The notes under the pieces: generated by a model
What the model saw: only the letters and a program-made list of their open reading frames with translations
Databases searched by the model: none
Told to the model about the DNA's origin: nothing
DNA from: Vibrio pomeroyi
Lineage (GTDB): Bacteria > Pseudomonadota > Gammaproteobacteria > Enterobacterales > Vibrionaceae
DNA: 64,000 bases
Reading direction: 5' to 3'
NCBI GenBank assembly: GCA_041879425.1
Contig: CP090854.1
Location: 3,224,001-3,288,000 of the forward strand
Part shown: positions 55,399 to 64,000 of the stretch, one piece after another
How positions within the stretch are numbered: position 1 is the first letter of the stretch
Layout of the letters: every line of letters starts with the position of its first letter
Program-made: the position numbers and the translations under genes

Positions 55399-57198
55399 CT
55401 ACTGCCAATAGTTTCGAGATTGGTGATCATTTTCCATCTCATGTCCAAAGATCTCTTCAAGCTCTTTACGAGCCTCTTTCGCTCTTTGGGCTAACTCGGC
55501 ATCCTCGTTATGCTGAGGAAGCAACTCTTTCAGCATACCATTATCCAACTTCCTAAAGTGTGCTTCTGCTCGCTTCGCTTTATATGGGTGCATGCCAAGT
55601 TCGGTCAATGTCTGACGACCTAAATCGAGAGCCCCAAGGAAGGTTTCACGGGAATAGTTACTCACACCGTGGTTAAGTAATTGATACGCTTCAACACGGC
55701 TTCGTGCACGCGCTAAGATCTTTAAGCGTGGGAAGTGCTGCTTACACAAATCGACGGTTTTCATGATTTCATCAGGAGAATCCGTACACAACACGATGGC
55801 TTCTGCTTTATCAGCTCCGGCTGCACGTAACAGTTCTAGATGTGTTGAATCACCATAAAATACCTTGTAGCCGAACTTTCTCAGGATGTGTATTTGGCTG
55901 GCATCACTTTCGAGGACAGTAATTCGAATCTTGTTGGCATACATCAAACGACCAATGATCTGACCGAAACGACCAAAGCCAGCAATGATTACTCGAGGGC
56001 TGCGATCGACAACATCCGAAGACATCGCGTTCTCACTGATTTGATTCAGTTGACGAGCAAAGAATCGGTCTTGCAGCTTGAGCATCAATGGCGTGGTCAC
56101 CATCGACAGACTCACAACCACCAGTAAGAACGACACTTGTTCGCCACTTAAGATACCCTGAGCACTCGCTGCGGTAAAAATAACGAAAGCAAACTCACCA
56201 CCTTGGCTGAGAATCATCGCCATTCGGCTACGCGCTTTTGCTTGAGTACCAAAGATTCGAGCCAGCGCATACAGCACTAAACCTTTCAATACGACCAATG
56301 CAGAAACGGCAATCAGTATCGCAAATGGGCTTTCAGCCAGTAAACCCAAGTTCACCGCCATCCCCACCGAGATGAAGAACAGACCAAGCAATAATCCTTT
56401 GAAGGGGTCAATCGCGATCTCAAGCTCGTGTCGATATTCACTTTCAGCCAGAAGCACGCCCGCCAAGAATGTGCCCAATGCCATCGATAAACCGATCTGC
56501 TGCATGATAACGGCAATACCAATTACCAATAACAGCGCTGCGACCGTGAACAATTCACGCACGCCACTCATGACTACGTATCGGAATAGCGGTCTCAATA
56601 AGAAGTGACCACCGACAAGCAAACCAATTACTCCGCCTAGCATCCATAACATGTCCGCCCAGCTGCCGCCGGTATTACCCGCAAGCAGAGGCAACATCGC
56701 CAGCATAGGGATGACTGCAATATCTTGGAAAAGTAACACTGCAAAGCCAGACTGCCCTGCTTCTTTGCCGCCAAGCTCTCGCTCTTCAATGACACGCAAG
56801 GCAATCGCGGTCGAAGATAGGGCTAAACCCATACCGATGACCAAGCTCGTTTGCCAAGTTAAACCGAACATGCAGGCGATGGCAGTAATAATCAGAGTGG
56901 TGATCAGCACTTGTGCGCCACCTAATCCGAGAATAGGCGCCCGCATCTGCCACAATTTTTTAGGGTTAAGCTCTAAGCCAATCAGGAAGAGCAGCAGTAC
57001 CACCCCGAATTCGGAGAAGTGCAGAATCGCCTCGACATCACTGATTAAACCAAGCCCCCATGGGCCAATAGCAACGCCTGCCAGAAGGTAACCCAATACT
57101 GAGCCCAAGCCAGCTCGCTGCGCGATAGGAACCGCGACTACAGCAGCTGCTAGAAATATAACACTACTTTGCAAAAAATCATTAGTCAGAGCCATCAT
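55399..57198 (-). CDS. kefB: Glutathione-regulated potassium-efflux system KefB
   Basis: 599 residues. N-terminal CPA2 monovalent cation:proton antiporter domain with about 12 membrane helices (about 8-375), including GYLLAGVAIGPWGLGLI. A cytosolic TrkA-N/RCK domain follows (about 405-520) with the nucleotide-binding VIIAGFGRFGQIIGRLM. Electrophile-glutathione adducts open the channel in the E. coli system, acidifying the cell. Its start overlaps the stop of kefG by 17 nt, so ancillary protein and channel are co-translated. The charged C-tail is typical. Confidence 0.95.
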   Translation of the reverse strand: MMALTNDFLQSSVIFLAAAVVAVPIAQRAGLGSVLGYLLAGVAIGPWGLGLISDVEAILHFSEFGVVLLLFLIGLELNPKKLWQMRAPILGLGGAQVLITTLIITAIACMFGLTWQTSLVIGMGLALSSTAIALRVIEERELGGKEAGQSGFAVLLFQDIAVIPMLAMLPLLAGNTGGSWADMLWMLGGVIGLLVGGHFLLRPLFRYVVMSGVRELFTVAALLLVIGIAVIMQQIGLSMALGTFLAGVLLAESEYRHELEIAIDPFKGLLLGLFFISVGMAVNLGLLAESPFAILIAVSALVVLKGLVLYALARIFGTQAKARSRMAMILSQGGEFAFVIFTAASAQGILSGEQVSFLLVVVSLSMVTTPLMLKLQDRFFARQLNQISENAMSSDVVDRSPRVIIAGFGRFGQIIGRLMYANKIRITVLESDASQIHILRKFGYKVFYGDSTHLELLRAAGADKAEAIVLCTDSPDEIMKTVDLCKQHFPRLKILARARSRVEAYQLLNHGVSNYSRETFLGALDLGRQTLTELGMHPYKAKRAEAHFRKLDNGMLKELLPQHNEDAELAQRAKEARKELEEIFGHEMENDHQSRNYWQ

Positions 57199-57766
57199 TC
57201 GCTCCTATCTCTTGTAGCGGGTCTCGCAACCAGTTTCGATACGCTTCAGCGTGTTGGTAACGCGTCATATCCGAGACATTTCGTGCCCAGTGTAAAACCA
57301 GAGGTGATATCCAGTTCATCTGACACAAAGCAGCGGTGAGTTCGAAAGGTTGCAAGAGCTCTTGTAATGGATATTTATTATAGCCTGCGGCACCAAACGC
57401 CTCTTCTTTACCACCGGTTGTGATAACGCTACGCCAGTGCTTCCCCTTAAGCGCGCTTTGTTCACCGAACGCAAAACCTTTGCCCAACACACGGTCAAAC
57501 CACTCTTTTAATAATGAGGGACAGGAATACATAAACAGAGGATGTTGAAACACAATCACATCGTACTCGAGCAGTAATTCATGCTCATAAGGCACATCGA
57601 TGAAGAAGTCTGGGTAGATGGCGTAGAGATCATGAATTTTGACATGACCGAGCGACTCTATCTTTTTAATCATCATCTGATTGGCAATAGAAGTTTGCGG
57701 CTCTGGGTGCGCGTAGATGATCAACACCTTTGGCACGACTTTGTCTGTCGAGGGAGTATTACTCAT
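57182..57766 (-). CDS. kefG: KefG, quinone-oxidoreductase-like ancillary protein of KefB
   Basis: 194 residues. Flavodoxin-like fold: VLIIYAHPEPQTSIANQMMIKKIE at about 14-36 (FMN phosphate loop) and FQHPLFMYSCPSLLKEWFDRVL, TTGGKEEAFG. KefG is required for full KefB activity in E. coli. Overlaps kefB by 17 nt. Divergent from yheS. Confidence 0.95.
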   Translation of the reverse strand: MSNTPSTDKVVPKVLIIYAHPEPQTSIANQMMIKKIESLGHVKIHDLYAIYPDFFIDVPYEHELLLEYDVIVFQHPLFMYSCPSLLKEWFDRVLGKGFAFGEQSALKGKHWRSVITTGGKEEAFGAAGYNKYPLQELLQPFELTAALCQMNWISPLVLHWARNVSDMTRYQHAEAYRNWLRDPLQEIGANDGSD

Positions 57767-57939
57767 TCCTTTGAAACATTCCTTTGAGGGCTAAACGGTG
57801 GCAAGGCCACAAGAATTTAAGCAAAAGTTATTAATATGTTATTGGCATCATAACGCAAATTGCATTGTGATCGACTTTTATCTGGTTTCAGCCTACTATG
57901 CAGGCGTCTGTTCACCTCTAATTTCTATGCTATCTCTAT

Positions 57940-59862
57940 ATGATTACTTTCTCTGATATTCAATTGCTACGCGGCGGTAAGCCACTCCTTGACCAAGCAT
58001 CTGCGACTCTTCACCCTGGCGACAAGATCGGTTTGGTTGGTAAAAACGGCTGTGGTAAATCTACGCTGTTCGCCTTAATTAAGGACGAACTGTCTATTGA
58101 TGCCGGCTCATTCAGCAAACCAGCGCATTGGGAAATGGCTTGGGTTGCTCAAGAAACGCCTGCATTAGAAAGAACAGCAATTGAATACGTGATTGATGGC
58201 GACCGTGAATACCGCGGCCTTGAAGATCAACTAGAGAAAGCGGAGCAAGCCGACAACGGCACATTGGTCGCAGAGATCCACGGCAAGATCGAAACCATTG
58301 GTGGTTACAGCATCAAGGCACGTGCTGCCGAGTTGTTGGACGGCCTAGGCTTTAGCCAAGAACAAATGACATGGAACCTGACTCAGTTCTCTGGTGGTTG
58401 GCGTATGCGTTTGAACCTAGCGCAAGCCCTACTGTGTCGCAGTGACTTATTACTGCTCGATGAGCCGACCAACCACTTAGATTTAGACGCTGTAATGTGG
58501 CTAGAGCGTTGGTTACAAACCTACCCGGGCACTCTAGTGCTTATCTCGCACGATAGAGATTTCTTAGATCCTATCGTCAACCGTATCGTCCATGTTGAAA
58601 ACCAACAGCTTAACGAATACACGGGTAACTACTCGTCGTTTGAAACTCAACGAGCGCAAAAGCTGATCCTGCAACAAGCGATGTTCCAGAAGCAGCAGAA
58701 ACAAATGGCGCACATGCAGAGCTACATCGACCGTTTCCGCTACAAAGCTTCAAAGGCTCGCCAAGCGCAAAGCCGTATTAAAGCGCTAGAGAAAATGGAG
58801 CAAGTACTACCCGCTCAGTTTGATAACCCATTCAACTTTGAGTTCAGAGAGCCAGACGCCCTACCAAACCCAATCATGATGATGGACGAGGTATCAGCAG
58901 GCTACGACGACAACCTAATTCTGGAAAAGATTCGCCTAAATCTCGTTCCGGGCAGCCGCATTGGTCTGCTTGGTCGAAATGGTGCAGGTAAATCAACGCT
59001 AATCAAACTGCTTTCAGGTGAGCTGAAACAACAAGGCGGTGAACTGAGCTATTCACAAGGCGTTAAGATTGGCTACTTCGCTCAGCACCAACTAGAAACC
59101 CTGCACCCAGAAGAAACACCGCTGCAACACATGATGCAGATTGCGCCTAAGCACACCGAGCAACAACTGCGTGATTACCTAGGTAGCTTTGGCTTCCAAG
59201 GTGAAAAAGCACTGGATAAAGTGGCACCATTCTCAGGTGGTGAAAAAGCGCGTTTGGTATTGGCATTGCTGGTATGGCAAAAACCTAACCTATTGCTACT
59301 CGATGAACCAACCAACCACTTGGATCTCGACATGCGTCAGGCGCTGACTTTTGCATTACAAACGTTTGAAGGCGCAATGGTTATCGTGTCGCACGACCGT
59401 TACCTACTGCGTGCAACCACAGATGACCTGTACCTAGTTCACGATCGCCAAGTGGCACCGTTTGATGGTGACCTAAGCGATTACTACAAGTGGCTAACCG
59501 AACAACAAAAAGTTGAGCGTAAAGAAGCACAAGCATTGGCACCAGCGAAAGACGGCGCCAACAGTGCAGCAGCGAAAAAAGAGCAGAAGCGTAAAGAAGC
59601 CGAGTTCCGTAAACTGACTGCACCACTGCGTAAAAAGTTGACTCAATTTGAAAAGCAGATGGATAAGCTGACGCAGGCTCTTGAAGAAGCCGAGCAAGAA
59701 TTATCCGACACTTCACTGTATGAAGCTGAAAATAAGGCTAAACTGAATAAAGTACTCGCTCTCCAAGCGAGCAGTAAGTCACAGCTAGAAGAAGTTGAAA
59801 TGGATTGGATGTCCACTCAAGAAGAGCTTGAGCAGATGGAACAGGATATGGATAGCTTATGA
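57940..59862 (+). CDS. yheS: YheS, ABC-F family ribosome-associated ATPase
   Basis: 640 residues. Two ABC cassettes without membrane helices: Walker A VGKNGCGKST (about 32-41) and LGRNGAGKST (about 350-359), signatures FSGGWRMRL and FSGGEKARL, and Walker B LLLLDEPTNHLD twice. A long interdomain linker (P-site tRNA interaction motif) and a basic C-terminal coiled coil follow. ABC-F proteins bind the ribosomal E site to relieve stalling. No membrane partner. The downstream gene overlaps it by 4 nt. Confidence 0.95.
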   Translation: MITFSDIQLLRGGKPLLDQASATLHPGDKIGLVGKNGCGKSTLFALIKDELSIDAGSFSKPAHWEMAWVAQETPALERTAIEYVIDGDREYRGLEDQLEKAEQADNGTLVAEIHGKIETIGGYSIKARAAELLDGLGFSQEQMTWNLTQFSGGWRMRLNLAQALLCRSDLLLLDEPTNHLDLDAVMWLERWLQTYPGTLVLISHDRDFLDPIVNRIVHVENQQLNEYTGNYSSFETQRAQKLILQQAMFQKQQKQMAHMQSYIDRFRYKASKARQAQSRIKALEKMEQVLPAQFDNPFNFEFREPDALPNPIMMMDEVSAGYDDNLILEKIRLNLVPGSRIGLLGRNGAGKSTLIKLLSGELKQQGGELSYSQGVKIGYFAQHQLETLHPEETPLQHMMQIAPKHTEQQLRDYLGSFGFQGEKALDKVAPFSGGEKARLVLALLVWQKPNLLLLDEPTNHLDLDMRQALTFALQTFEGAMVIVSHDRYLLRATTDDLYLVHDRQVAPFDGDLSDYYKWLTEQQKVERKEAQALAPAKDGANSAAAKKEQKRKEAEFRKLTAPLRKKLTQFEKQMDKLTQALEEAEQELSDTSLYEAENKAKLNKVLALQASSKSQLEEVEMDWMSTQEELEQMEQDMDSL

Positions 59863-60329
59863 GCCCAGAGCACGCCCCAATATCACTAACACTGGAACGA
59901 CTATGGCAATTTAGCCTTCAGTATTACAGTGTGCGCGGTGTAAAGGATGCGTGCTTAGCTTTGCAAAACCAGTTCCACGGCAACGTCAATCTACTGCTGC
60001 TTCTCAAATGGCTTGATGAGCAGCAACTCTCCTTTGCGGAAGAAGAGTGGCACAAGGTACAACAATGCTTAAGCCGCTCTGAAACCCTACTCCATAGTTA
60101 TCGAGAGCTACGCAAGCATCTCAAGGCGCACGTTGTTGATTCACTGTACCGTGAAGCCTTACAGTTCGAATTGCAACTTGAGAAACAACAGCAGTCCGAT
60201 CTCGTCGATTGTATTAACTCCCTACCATTGTACGCCAATCAGCAATCGCCTCTCGCATTTCAATACTGCCGTTTACTAGGGGCAGAAAACCTCTACGACG
60301 CATTTTCTGAACCAGCACCTCAGCCCTAA
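59859..60329 (+). CDS. TIGR02444/DUF2390 family protein
   Basis: 156 residues, mainly helical, cytoplasmic. LTLERLWQFSLQYYSVRGVKDACLALQNQFHGNVNLLLLLKW matches the TIGR02444 family found beside yheS in vibrios and relatives. Function unknown. Starts inside the yheS stop (ATGA overlap), so coupled. Followed by a 293-nt gap. Confidence 0.85.
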   Translation: MSPEHAPISLTLERLWQFSLQYYSVRGVKDACLALQNQFHGNVNLLLLLKWLDEQQLSFAEEEWHKVQQCLSRSETLLHSYRELRKHLKAHVVDSLYREALQFELQLEKQQQSDLVDCINSLPLYANQQSPLAFQYCRLLGAENLYDAFSEPAPQP

Positions 60330-60622
60330 CCCGTTTCCTTTCCCTTTTATTCAATCAAGAACCAAGCTTATCTGAGCGGTTCCTATCGATGTTTACAACA
60401 TAGCGGGTAGATTCTATTGATAGAACACGCCACTCATACAGCAAGCAACAAGACTAACTCCGATATTATTCAATCAGTTACCTATGGCATGTTTTTGTTG
60501 CCTGTATCAGTGAAACCCTTGCGCTTATGCCGAGAATCAACCAAGCTCAAATAAAAACGTGGGCGTTCCGCTAAAAGCTCAACACTTTACCAAAGCCCAT
60601 AAAAGAAGCATGGACTGTTTTT
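60330..60622. promoter_or_regulatory. Gap between the TIGR02444 gene and yheT
   Basis: 293 nt, A/T-rich, no supportable gene on either strand. It presumably carries the promoter for yheT. A T-rich patch (60329-60355) directly after the stop may be a weak termination site. Nothing else recognisable. Confidence 0.5.
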
Positions 60623-61615
60623 ATGACAATATTTACCGCAGCAGCTGGTCTATCTAATCCGCACTTACAAACCTTAGTGCCACGATTTATTAGAAAGCAG
60701 GCGTTGTTCAACCCGCAATGGCAAACCTTAGAAACACCCGATGGTGATTTTCTCGATCTTGCTTGGAGCGAATCGCCAGATGGCGACAATCCAAATAGTG
60801 ACGATATAAAGAACAAGCCGATATTCGTGCTGTTCCACGGTTTGGAAGGCAGCTTTGAGAGCCCTTATGCTAATGGACTAATGAATGCGTTTGCTAAAGA
60901 TGGTTGGCTGTCGGTGATGATGCACTTTAGAGGCTGTAGCGGAAAACCGAATCGCTTGGCTCGCGCATATCACTCTGGTGAAGTTGAAGACGCTCGCTTC
61001 TTCCTCAGGCACCTACACGCTCAATTTCCCAATAACCCAAAGGTGGCGGTTGGCATCTCCTTGGGCGGAAACATGTTGGCGAACTATTTGGCGGAATACG
61101 CAGATGATCCACTGCTGTCTGCAGCAACGATAGTCTCTGCCCCTTTTGATTTGGCCTGTTGTTCAAGTCGCATAGAACGAGGCTTCTCGAAGCTCTATAA
61201 GAAGTACCTGCTTAATTCACTCAAATCGAATGCCTTGAAAAAGGTGAAGCTGCTGCAGGAGAAACTCGGCATCACAGCTGAATCCATCAAGAAGATAGAC
61301 AAGCTGTATGAGTTTGATGAACGGATTACTGCACCCCTGCACGGATTCAAAAACGCGCAAGACTATTATGCACAGTGCTCTGCTCTTCCTAAGCTCAATC
61401 AGATAAAACTACCAACACAGATCATTCATGCCAAAGACGATCCTTTCATGACCGATGATGTGATTCCAAAATTCGTCCTACCCGATAACATCGATTATCG
61501 CCTGTTTCAGAAAGGCGGCCATGTTGGGTTCATCACAGGCAGCACACTCAAACCACGATTCTGGTTAGAAGAAGCCTTACCTGCGTATTATGAAAGTATC
61601 CAAGGTTCTGCATAA
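60623..61615 (+). CDS. yheT: YheT family alpha/beta hydrolase
   Basis: 330 residues. LSNPHLQTLVPRFIRKQ start and the characteristic GISLGGNMLANYLAEY nucleophile elbow (Ser about 150), with HGLEGSFESPYANG oxyanion region, DDPFM acid, and GGHVGF histidine near the C-terminus. Substrate unknown. No strong Shine-Dalgarno sequence precedes its ATG. E. coli yheT neighbours yheS and yheU in the same order. Confidence 0.92.
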   Translation: MTIFTAAAGLSNPHLQTLVPRFIRKQALFNPQWQTLETPDGDFLDLAWSESPDGDNPNSDDIKNKPIFVLFHGLEGSFESPYANGLMNAFAKDGWLSVMMHFRGCSGKPNRLARAYHSGEVEDARFFLRHLHAQFPNNPKVAVGISLGGNMLANYLAEYADDPLLSAATIVSAPFDLACCSSRIERGFSKLYKKYLLNSLKSNALKKVKLLQEKLGITAESIKKIDKLYEFDERITAPLHGFKNAQDYYAQCSALPKLNQIKLPTQIIHAKDDPFMTDDVIPKFVLPDNIDYRLFQKGGHVGFITGSTLKPRFWLEEALPAYYESIQGSA

Positions 61616-61661
61616 CGACGAAGCCTTGCTAAATATAAACGCGAAACCTTGATAAGATAGC

Positions 61662-61681
61662 GCAGCCCCAAATTGGGGTTG
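61662..61681. other. Near-loopless palindrome upstream of yheU
   Basis: CAGCCCCAAATTGGGGTTG (61663-61681), a 9-bp near-symmetric dyad with central CCCCAAATTGGGG, 63 nt before the yheU start. It may be an operator or a hairpin after yheT. Confidence 0.5.
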
Positions 61682-61744
61682 TATTAAAAACATCACTAGA
61701 CACACTAATCAACATATCAATGAACATAAAAGAGAGAAGTATTT

Positions 61745-61957
61745 ATGATCATCCCATGGCAAGACATCGCGCCAGAGACACTGGAAAACCTCATCAAAGA
61801 ATTCGTGCTGCGTGAAGGCACAGACTATGGCGACGTTGAGATCTCACTGCAAAACAAGATTGATCAGGTGAAACATCAATTAGCTTCTGGTGACGTGAGC
61901 ATCGTGTTTTCCGAACTGCACGAGACCGTTGATATCCAGGTGACAAAACGCTTCTAG
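61745..61957 (+). CDS. yheU: YheU family (UPF0270) small protein
   Basis: 70 residues. [29 protein letters not shown] matches the UPF0270 family, which starts MIIPW in E. coli too. Function unknown; cytoplasmic. Preceded by AAGAGAGAAG and followed after 77 nt by prkB. Confidence 0.92.
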   Translation: MIIPWQDIAPETLENLIKEFVLREGTDYGDVEISLQNKIDQVKHQLASGDVSIVFSELHETVDIQVTKRF

Positions 61958-62034
61958 GCTGCGCTTAGAAAGGAGCCGTGTTATAGTGGAAAACGATTGC
62001 TAACAAGTAAGTTACTCAAACGACAAGGGTTGTC

Positions 62035-62904
62035 ATGTCCGCTAAACATCCAATTATTGCGGTGACGGGTTCATCTGGAGCCGGCACCACCACTACCTCA
62101 GAAGCCTTCCGCAAAATGTTCAATATGATGGACGTGAAGGCTGCTTGGGTTGAAGGGGATAGTTTCCACCGATTCACTCGACCAGAAATGGATGTCGAGA
62201 TCCGCAAGGCGCGCGAGCAAGGTAAGCACATTAGCTACTTTGGTCCACAAGCCAACGACTTTGGTGCATTAGAAGAGTTCTTCCGTCAATACGGGAACGA
62301 AGGCACCGGTAAAGTACGTAGTTATCTACACACTTTCGATGAAGCTGTTCCTTATAATCAAATGCCGGGCACCTTCACGCCATGGCAAGATATCCCTGAA
62401 AATTCCGATGTGATGTTTTACGAAGGTCTGCACGGCGGTGTGGTTGATGGCGATATTAATGTATCTCAACACGTCGATCTGCTGATTGGCATGGTACCTA
62501 TCGTAAACCTAGAGTGGATTCAAAAATTCGTTCGTGACACACGCGATCGTGGCCACTCTCGTGAAGCGGTAATGGACTCTATTGTCCGTTCAATGGATGA
62601 TTACCTTAACTACATTACCCCGCAGTTTTCACGCACACATATCAACTTTCAGCGCGTTCCAACCGTAGATACATCGAACCCACTCAACGCCAAAGGGATT
62701 CCAAGTTTAGACGAAAGCTTCGTAGTTATACGTTTGCGTGGTATCAAAAACGTCGATTTCCCTTACCTTTTGGCAATGATTGACGGCTCATTTATGTCTC
62801 GTCATAACACGCTAGTGGTGCCAGGGGGCAAGATGAGTTTTGCTATGGAGCTCATTGTAAGGCCAATCCTACAACAACTCATCGAAACCGGAAAAATAGG
62901 TTAA
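62035..62904 (+). CDS. prkB: PrkB, phosphoribulokinase-like protein
   Basis: 289 residues. P-loop GSSGAGTTTTSEAF (about residues 12-25), EGDSFHRFTRPEMD, and LIGMVPIVNLEWIQKFVRDTRDRGHSREAV, the PRK core. This crp-adjacent group lacks any RuBisCO in enterics, so its physiological substrate is unknown. Precedes crp by 239 nt in the same direction. Length matches E. coli PrkB (289). Confidence 0.93.
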   Translation: MSAKHPIIAVTGSSGAGTTTTSEAFRKMFNMMDVKAAWVEGDSFHRFTRPEMDVEIRKAREQGKHISYFGPQANDFGALEEFFRQYGNEGTGKVRSYLHTFDEAVPYNQMPGTFTPWQDIPENSDVMFYEGLHGGVVDGDINVSQHVDLLIGMVPIVNLEWIQKFVRDTRDRGHSREAVMDSIVRSMDDYLNYITPQFSRTHINFQRVPTVDTSNPLNAKGIPSLDESFVVIRLRGIKNVDFPYLLAMIDGSFMSRHNTLVVPGGKMSFAMELIVRPILQQLIETGKIG

Positions 62905-62937
62905 CAAAACGACGTTCTGGTTGATTACTTTTCATAC

Positions 62938-62953
62938 CGTGATCATGTGCACA
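62938..62953 (+). promoter_or_regulatory. Putative CRP-binding site upstream of crp
   Basis: CGTGATCATGTGCACA compared with the consensus TGTGA-N6-TCACA: first half 4 of 5, second half 4 of 5. It is about 190 nt before the crp start. E. coli crp is autoregulated by its own product through sites in this region; the function here is inference. Confidence 0.5.
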
Positions 62954-63143
62954 ATTTTGCGTAAAAAATCGTAGCTTGGTCACGATTAAAATCAAGAAAT
63001 AGTACCTGAAAAAGGATACTATTCTTAAACGAAACACAAGATAGCTTGCAGCGCTCAACGAGTGCTCTTATCCTACAAGTCAATCCAGGCTTAGCTAAAA
63101 TACGGAAAGCGGCAAGCATACCCTGCAGAGGAAGTGAGATATT

Positions 63144-63776
63144 ATGGTTCTAGGTAAACCTCAAACCGATCCAACATTAGAGTGGTTCCTTTCACACTGT
63201 CATATTCATAAGTACCCTTCAAAAAGTACTTTGATTCATGCTGGTGAAAAGGCAGAAACCTTGTACTACATCGTTAAAGGTTCTGTGGCAGTTCTTATCA
63301 AAGACGAAGAAGGTAAGGAAATGATTCTTTCTTACCTAAACCAAGGCGACTTCATCGGTGAGCTAGGCTTGTTCGAAGAAGACCAAGAGCGTACTGCTTG
63401 GGTTCGTGCTAAATCTCCTTGTGAAGTAGCTGAAATTTCTTTCAAGAAATTCCGTCAACTTATCCAAGTGAACCCAGACATCCTGATGCGCCTTTCAGCG
63501 CAAATGGCGAGCCGCCTACAAGTAACTAGCCAAAAGGTTGGTGACTTAGCGTTCCTTGACGTAACAGGTCGTATCGCTCAAACGCTACTAAACCTAGCAA
63601 AACAGCCAGATGCAATGACTCACCCTGACGGCATGCAAATCAAGATCACTCGTCAAGAGATTGGCCAGATCGTTGGTTGTTCTCGTGAGACAGTAGGTCG
63701 TATCTTGAAGATGCTAGAAGAGCAGAACCTAATTTCTGCACACGGTAAAACTATCGTGGTATACGGCACTCGTTAA
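63144..63776 (+). CDS. crp: cAMP receptor protein Crp
   Basis: 210 residues, E. coli length. [25 protein letters not shown] start, cAMP-binding roll (about 20-115, with [26 protein letters not shown] carrying Arg and Glu cAMP contacts), dimerisation helix, and the [30 protein letters not shown] (about 168-195) identical or nearly so to E. coli. It activates and represses catabolic and virulence genes globally. Monocistronic with a strong terminator. Confidence 0.99.
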   Translation: MVLGKPQTDPTLEWFLSHCHIHKYPSKSTLIHAGEKAETLYYIVKGSVAVLIKDEEGKEMILSYLNQGDFIGELGLFEEDQERTAWVRAKSPCEVAEISFKKFRQLIQVNPDILMRLSAQMASRLQVTSQKVGDLAFLDVTGRIAQTLLNLAKQPDAMTHPDGMQIKITRQEIGQIVGCSRETVGRILKMLEEQNLISAHGKTIVVYGTR

Positions 63777-63802
63777 TCTCGATTAACTGAGCCAAAAATT
63801 TG

Positions 63803-63837
63803 AAAGCCACCAAATGCAAATTTGGTGGCTTTTTTAT
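63803..63837. terminator. Terminator downstream of crp
   Basis: Perfect 13-bp stem AAAGCCACCAAAT / ATTTGGTGGCTTT with a GCAA loop, followed by TTTTTATTAT. It lies 27 nt past the crp stop. Confidence 0.93.
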
Positions 63838-63919
63838 TATCTGTTTATCATGCATCTAGACCAGAATGAGTAAAGGCATGACATTAACGCCGAGTCAGTA
63901 AAACTCAGCCGTTAACAGT

Positions 63920-64000
63920 TTAACCATTGGTGCTTTCGAAGATCTTGTCCGCCGATGCTGCAACAAAACCAGTATAAAGCTCTCCATTCGCCATCGCATA
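63920..64000 (-). CDS. C-terminal 26 residues of an unidentified minus-strand gene (cut by window edge)
   Basis: The minus-strand frame from the right edge reads ...YAMANGELYTGFVAASADKIFESTNG then TAA at 63922-63920. In other vibrios the gene next to crp on this side is, to my recollection, a DUF1338-family gene in the arginine succinyltransferase region, which would fit this tail. With only 26 residues visible the assignment is tentative. Convergent with crp; the crp terminator lies between. Confidence 0.5.
   Translation of the reverse strand, partial: YAMANGELYTGFVAASADKIFESTNG

Noticed and set aside
60571..60816. Minus-strand frame opposite the start of yheT
   Set aside because: It overlaps the clearly conserved start of yheT, including the NPHLQT motif, and has no recognisable domain.

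Overview
The window is a stretch of the main chromosome of a gammaproteobacterium, almost certainly a Vibrio. The ribosomal and neighbouring gene orders match the enteric/Vibrio pattern. Vibrio-type genes are also present: a His-rich ZrgA zinc-uptake operon, a TIGR03899-type protein, DUF2780- and DUF2607-like proteins, and a cysDN-SLC13-cysC cluster. The genus is inferred from gene content and family recognition, not from a search. There are no rRNA or tRNA genes, insertion sequences, prophage or CRISPR arrays.

Layout. (1) 1-6155: tamB (cut by the left edge)-tamA on the minus strand, then msrA, ytfK and ytfJ, an arrangement close to the E. coli ytf region. (2) 6191-9944: a zinc-uptake operon of a DUF2607-like protein, His-rich ZrgA, an ABC ATPase, a permease and a DUF3299 protein, behind a near-perfect Zur-like palindrome. 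(3) 9945-11284: an intergenic stretch with a 34-codon membrane-peptide gene and a palindromic repeat element, then a TIGR03899-type gene. (4) 11432-16224: sulfate assimilation, cysD-cysN-SLC13 transporter-cysC. (5) 16675-18651: a CpdB-like nucleotidase lipoprotein. (6) 18936-24638: a tight seven-gene operon (DedA, ATP-grasp, DinB-like, NRDE/TANGO2-like, YHS, DoxX-like, OlsF-like bifunctional acyltransferase), followed by a Crp/Fnr-type regulator, elaA-like and EamA genes. This operon is the best candidate for an undescribed pathway, probably an aminolipid or envelope-related one. (7) 26685-28732: ytfB/oapA divergent from fklB, a DUF2780 lipoprotein, and a sixteen-fold heptamer repeat.

(8) 29062-42715: the S10, spc and alpha ribosomal protein operons, all on the minus strand, from rpsJ to rplQ and including secY, rpmJ and rpoA. 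Promoters, an S10/spc boundary terminator and an S4-type alpha leader are visible. (9) 43141-50682: bfr, bfd, tuf, fusA, rpsG, rpsL, tusBCD and the YheO-type regulator (str region). The rpsG-fusA gap holds segments that could form alternative RNA structures. (10) 50888-57766: fkpA, a WD40 lipoprotein gene plus slyX, an isoaspartyl peptidase gene, slyD, yheV, kefB and kefG. (11) 57940-63776: yheS, a TIGR02444-type gene, yheT, yheU, prkB and crp, then the tail of a minus-strand gene at the right edge.

How the parts work together: most of the window is core translation machinery (ribosomal proteins, EF-Tu, EF-G, RNA polymerase alpha, SecY, tRNA thiolation) with its autogenous control sites. Around it lie folding catalysts (FklB, FkpA, SlyD), metal homeostasis (zinc uptake, bacterioferritin), envelope assembly (TamAB, YtfB), sulfate activation and the global regulator Crp.
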